This document shows, in pieces, positions 61,042 to 64,000 of a stretch of DNA of 64,000 nucleotides (its first letter is position 1; every line of letters starts with the position of its first letter). The translations under genes and the position numbers were made by a program. This stretch comes from Bacteroidota bacterium. GTDB lineage: Bacteria > Bacteroidota > Bacteroidia > B-17B0 > Aurantibacillaceae. The notes under the pieces are model-generated. The model was not told the DNA's origin. It did not search any database and saw only the letters and a program-made list of their open reading frames with translations. The stretch lies in NCBI GenBank assembly GCA_021156365.1, contig JAJNDK010000006.1, positions 62,001 through 126,000 of the forward strand, written 5' to 3'.

Positions 61042-61071
61042 TTGAAAATCTAAAGAAAAAAGCTACTTTTG
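61042..61071 (+). promoter_or_regulatory. sucC promoter
   Basis: TTG (61042-61044), a 19-base spacer and TACTTTTG (61064-61071) give an exact match to TTG-N19-TAnnTTTG, 36 bases before the ATG. Confidence 0.7.
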
Positions 61072-61107
61072 GAGTCATATAAACAAAAATCATAGATCAC
61101 ACAAAAT

Positions 61108-62298
61108 ATGAATATTCACGAATACCAAGGAAAGCAAATACTAAAGAGTTTTGGAGTTGCGGTGCAGGAAGGTTTTGTTGCTGAAACAGTTGAACAGGCT
61201 GTAGAAGCGGCGAAGGAATTGAAAACAAAATACAACAGCGATTTTGCTGTGATCAAAGCGCAGATCCATGCCGGTGGTCGTGGTAAAGGTGGCGGAGTGA
61301 AAGTGGCAAAAAACCTTGATGAAGTGAGGGAAAAAGCAGGAGCAATCCTCGGGATGCAACTGATCACCCCACAGACAAGCGCAGCTGGTAAAAAAGTGAA
61401 TAAAGTATTGGTAGCCCAGGATGTTTATTATCCGGGAGCGAGCCCAACCAAAGAATTTTATATGAGCGTTCTGCTCAACCGTGCTACAGGCCGCAACATT
61501 ATCATGTACACGACCGAAGGAGGTATGGACATTGAAGAAGTGGCAGAACACCACCCGGACAAGATCTGGAAAGAAGAGATCGACCCGAAAGTAGGTCTGC
61601 GCGATTTCCAGGCACGTAAAATTGCCTTCAACCTGGGCCTGAGCGGAACAGCCTTCAAAGAAATGACAAAATTCGTTGCGTCTCTTTACAAAGCATATGA
61701 TTCTATCGATGCTTCCATGTTCGAGATCAACCCGTTGTTCAAAACATCCGATGACAAGATCATTGCAGTAGATGCAAAAGTAACTTTCGATGGTAACGGT
61801 TTGTACCGTCATCCGGATTACGAAGCAATGCGCGATGTAACAGAAGAAGATCCTACAGAAGTAGAAGCAAAAGCGGCGGAGCTGAATTACGTAAAGCTGG
61901 ACGGTAATGTCGGCTGTATGGTAAACGGCGCCGGACTTGCTATGGCTACTATGGATATCATCAAATTATCGGGCGGAGATCCTGCAAACTTCCTGGATGT
62001 GGGAGGAACTGCCAATGCAGAACGCGTTGAAAAAGCATTCCGCATTATCTTAAAAGATCCGAATGTAAAAGTGATCCTCGTAAATATCTTCGGTGGAATT
62101 GTTCGTTGCGACCGCGTTGCACAGGGAATTGTAGATGCTTACAAAAACATGGGCACCATCAATGTACCGATCATCGTTCGTTTGCAGGGCACCAATGCCG
62201 TAGAAGCAAAAAAGATCATCGACGAGTCGGGACTGAAAGTATATTCCGCTATCCAATTGCAGGAAGCGGCGGACCTTGTGAAAGACTTAATTAAATAA
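61108..62298 (+). CDS. sucC: Succinyl-CoA ligase (ADP-forming) subunit beta
   Basis: A 396-residue TCA-cycle enzyme subunit that makes ATP or GTP from succinyl-CoA together with SucD. It starts MNIHEYQGKQILKSFGV and has the ATP-grasp segments IKAQIHAGGRGKGGGVKVAKN, FEINPLFKTSDDKIIAVDAKVTFD, and the CoA-ligase part GCMVNGAGLAMATMDIIKLSGGDPANFLDVGG, VNIFGGIVRCDRVAQGIV. Full length. No sucD is adjacent, which is common in Bacteroidetes. A lipoprotein gene follows at 23 bases and may be cotranscribed. Confidence 0.97.
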   Translation: MNIHEYQGKQILKSFGVAVQEGFVAETVEQAVEAAKELKTKYNSDFAVIKAQIHAGGRGKGGGVKVAKNLDEVREKAGAILGMQLITPQTSAAGKKVNKVLVAQDVYYPGASPTKEFYMSVLLNRATGRNIIMYTTEGGMDIEEVAEHHPDKIWKEEIDPKVGLRDFQARKIAFNLGLSGTAFKEMTKFVASLYKAYDSIDASMFEINPLFKTSDDKIIAVDAKVTFDGNGLYRHPDYEAMRDVTEEDPTEVEAKAAELNYVKLDGNVGCMVNGAGLAMATMDIIKLSGGDPANFLDVGGTANAERVEKAFRIILKDPNVKVILVNIFGGIVRCDRVAQGIVDAYKNMGTINVPIIVRLQGTNAVEAKKIIDESGLKVYSAIQLQEAADLVKDLIK

Positions 62299-62321
62299 AA
62301 AAGGAAACCCCAGTTTAAATT

Positions 62322-63230
62322 ATGAATAGATTCTTTAAAACTGCATTCTTAGCAGTGCCTTTAGCGGCAGGTGTAATACTCACATCTTGCGGTGGAGACC
62401 ACCCTGATGGAGAGGAAGTAATAAATGACTCAACGAAAGTTGATTCCGCCGGAACAGTAAACGACGGCCTGGAAACAGGAGAGTTGTCTTTCCAGGTTCC
62501 TTCACCGGGCGAAATGCTGACCTTCATAAAAATGGTGGGCGGCAAAACCAACAAGAGTACTGCGTTTTTAAATTCGCCGGATAATAATAAGAACTATACG
62601 GACGCAAAATCGAAAGCCTTGAATTTCGGTATCTATAGCTGCGATCTTAGCTACTGCTCTACTTTTGAAATGGGGCCTGAAGCATTGAAGTATTTCATAG
62701 TAGTGAAAAAATTAGGAGATGAGATCGGAATCTCTACTTCAATCAATCCGGAAGTGGCAAAACGCCTGCAGGAAAATGTAGGAAACTCTGATTCACTGGC
62801 TGCTATCACCGACGATCTGTACTACTCTTCATTCGAAACGCTGCAAAACAGCAAGCAGGGAAGCACCCTCGCGCTGGTAATTGCAGGTGGATATATCGAA
62901 AGCCTTTACATTGTTACGAACCTCGTGAAATACGAGGCTAACAGTCCGGGTATTCAACGTGTGGCCGATCAAAAGATCACCCTTGAGAATATCATCGAAT
63001 TCGTTAAGAAATATGAATCGGATCCTGCAACTGCAGATGTTATAAAAGAGCTGAATGGTTTGAAAGACGAGTTCGCTAAGCTAAAAGAAACAGAAGTGAA
63101 AGCAGAAAAAGGAAAAGACGGAGTGAATGTATTAGGAGGTGGAACGAATATTGAAATGACCGCTGACCAATACAAAGCAATTTCCGAAAAAATTAAATCA
63201 GTTAGAAATACATTCACTCAAACCAAATAA
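62322..63230 (+). CDS. Lipoprotein of unknown function
   Basis: A 302-residue lipoprotein with lipobox ILTSC (Cys23) and an acidic linker. The rest is mostly helical (AKSKALNFGIYSCDLSYCSTFEMGPEALKYFIVVKKLGDEIGIS, PEVAKRLQENVGNSDSLAAITDDLYYSSFETLQ, STLALVIAGGYIESLYIVTNLVKYE). Two Cys, in CDLSYC, lie close together. No family recognised. It is between sucC and another exported protein gene, with 3 bases to the latter, so the three are probably one transcript. Confidence 0.8.
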   Translation: MNRFFKTAFLAVPLAAGVILTSCGGDHPDGEEVINDSTKVDSAGTVNDGLETGELSFQVPSPGEMLTFIKMVGGKTNKSTAFLNSPDNNKNYTDAKSKALNFGIYSCDLSYCSTFEMGPEALKYFIVVKKLGDEIGISTSINPEVAKRLQENVGNSDSLAAITDDLYYSSFETLQNSKQGSTLALVIAGGYIESLYIVTNLVKYEANSPGIQRVADQKITLENIIEFVKKYESDPATADVIKELNGLKDEFAKLKETEVKAEKGKDGVNVLGGGTNIEMTADQYKAISEKIKSVRNTFTQTK

Positions 63231-63233
63231 CAG

Positions 63234-63731
63234 ATGAAAAAAGCATTTATACTACTAACGATATCTATGCTGGGTGCGCTAAGCTCGCAGCTTCATGCGC
63301 AGGCAGGTGTTTGCGGCAATTTCCATAAGAAAAACTGTCATATGGAAGGCTCAAAGGATGATAACAAAGCATTTATGTATAACTCCCAGTCGAAAAGCGG
63401 TTTGTTTGCACAGGGAACTACTTCTAAATTGCGTTGTGTTATTTATAAAGGAATGGATTACCGTATGACTGTTTGTTGCGAGACTTCCGGATCTACTGTA
63501 AATTTCAAGATCATGGACGCAAGAACGAATGAAGAATTGTTCGATAATGCAAAAAATGAAAATACACAGCAGTTCGAATTTCAATCGGCAACAACACGCC
63601 AGTTGGTTATCGAAGTGATGATCCCTGCAGGAGAAGCTTCTTCTGCAAAAGGAAAACCACAGGATGCAGCTTGTGTAGGTTTACTGATCGAGCACAAGAT
63701 CTCTGACAAAGTAGGATTTTCAAAATATTAA
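63234..63731 (+). CDS. Small secreted cysteine-containing protein of unknown function
   Basis: A 165-residue protein with signal peptide ending near SSQLHAQ. The mature part begins AGVCGNFHKKNCHMEGSKDDN and has further Cys in LRCVIYKG, MTVCCETSG and DAACVGLL, six or so in all, which suggests disulfide bonds. Beta-rich C-terminal half (VNFKIMDARTNEELFDN, QFEFQSATTRQLVIEVMIPAG). No family recognised. It ends the sucC unit before a strong terminator. Confidence 0.8.
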   Translation: MKKAFILLTISMLGALSSQLHAQAGVCGNFHKKNCHMEGSKDDNKAFMYNSQSKSGLFAQGTTSKLRCVIYKGMDYRMTVCCETSGSTVNFKIMDARTNEELFDNAKNENTQQFEFQSATTRQLVIEVMIPAGEASSAKGKPQDAACVGLLIEHKISDKVGFSKY

Positions 63732-63753
63732 TATCGGATTTTCAGGTTATATG

Positions 63754-63791
63754 ATCCCCTGTCTGCATTAGGCTGACGGGGGATTTTTTTT
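63754..63791 (+). terminator. Terminator of the sucC unit
   Basis: ATCCCCTGTC (63754-63763) pairs with GACGGGGGAT (63775-63784, one G-T pair), followed by eight T. Confidence 0.9.
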
Positions 63792-63799
63792 GATGTAAA

Positions 63800-64000
63800 A
63801 TGGGAAAGGATTACAAACAGACAGTGGAGTATCTCTTCAGCCGCCTTCCAATGTTCCAGCGGATAGGGGCTGCTGCCTACAAGGCAAACCTGGATAATAC
63901 CTGGAAGCTAATGGATGCGCTGGATCATCCCTACAGGCAGTTTAAAAGCATTCATATTGCAGGCACCAACGGGAAAGGATCTACTTCCCATATGATCGCT
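63800..64000 (+). CDS. folC: Folylpolyglutamate/dihydrofolate synthase, 5' part only
   Basis: The ATG at 63800 opens a frame that runs past the window end (67 codons seen). It reads MGKDYKQTVEYLFSRLPMFQRIG, a typical FolC start, then WKLMDALDHPYRQFKSIHIAGTNGKGSTSHMI with the ATP-binding P-loop of the Mur-ligase/FolC family (AGTNGKGS, about 57-64). FolC adds glutamate to folates and, in many bacteria, also makes dihydrofolate. Only nine bases separate the terminator T-tract from the ATG, so the promoter must lie in or before the terminator. Confidence 0.92.
   Translation, partial: MGKDYKQTVEYLFSRLPMFQRIGAAAYKANLDNTWKLMDALDHPYRQFKSIHIAGTNGKGSTSHMIA

Overview
The window looks like a chromosomal segment of a Bacteroidota (Bacteroidetes) bacterium. 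The evidence is the type IX secretion system (T9SS) genes porU, porV, a porP/sprF homologue and gldJ; seven secreted proteins that end in a T9SS type A sorting domain (PNP motif, last strand ending in K/E/N); many 'MKK..' signal peptides; and promoters of the Bacteroidetes form TAnnTTTG, sometimes with TTG about 19 bases upstream. No rRNA, tRNA, CRISPR array, phage or transposase gene was recognised.

Layout. 1-5518: housekeeping genes (metal/cobalamin-type binding protein, adenine deaminase, EamA transporter, YicC-type RNase, XerD, AroQ). 5633-9232: a large secreted multi-domain T9SS protein. 9419-10306: a GAF-LytTR regulator with a direct repeat upstream that fits a LytTR site. 10317-10895: RdgB. 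11022-30024: an about 19-kb surface-polysaccharide locus with a Wzx-type flippase, hexapeptide and membrane acyltransferases, six glycosyltransferases, three methyltransferases, an N-acetyl sugar amidotransferase, a glutamine-dependent AsnB homologue, GalE, a membrane-anchored transglutaminase-like protein and a polytopic protein that could be the polymerase. 30400-43629: a run of secreted proteins comprising a purple-acid-type phosphatase, a glycine-rich protein, a PhoD phosphatase and a diheme peroxidase with overlapping ends, then a DUF3616 protein, a lamin-tail protein and a PstS-like lipoprotein. I read this as a possible phosphate-scavenging unit. 43643-48863: a thiol/redox envelope group (Omp28-type lipoprotein, beta-barrel protein, TlpA-like thioredoxin, Omp28-type T9SS cargo). 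49113-57065: the T9SS core locus porU-porV, divergent from porP/sprF and gldJ. 57576-64000: pckA, a small lipoprotein, a von Willebrand A protein, sucC, two unknown exported proteins and the start of folC.

The three longest gaps (25956-26372, 30025-30399, 57066-57575) are not simple spacers. They hold related copies of a dispersed repeat, several perfect palindromes and tandem hairpin units. One palindrome family also occurs inside the coding sequence of the von Willebrand A gene.

How the genes work together: the T9SS locus would export and anchor the cargo proteins encoded elsewhere in the window. The polysaccharide locus plausibly makes a surface glycan; whether this is the lipid-linked anchor for T9SS cargo cannot be decided from sequence alone. 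All functions are inferred by reading motifs and family resemblance; no database search was run.
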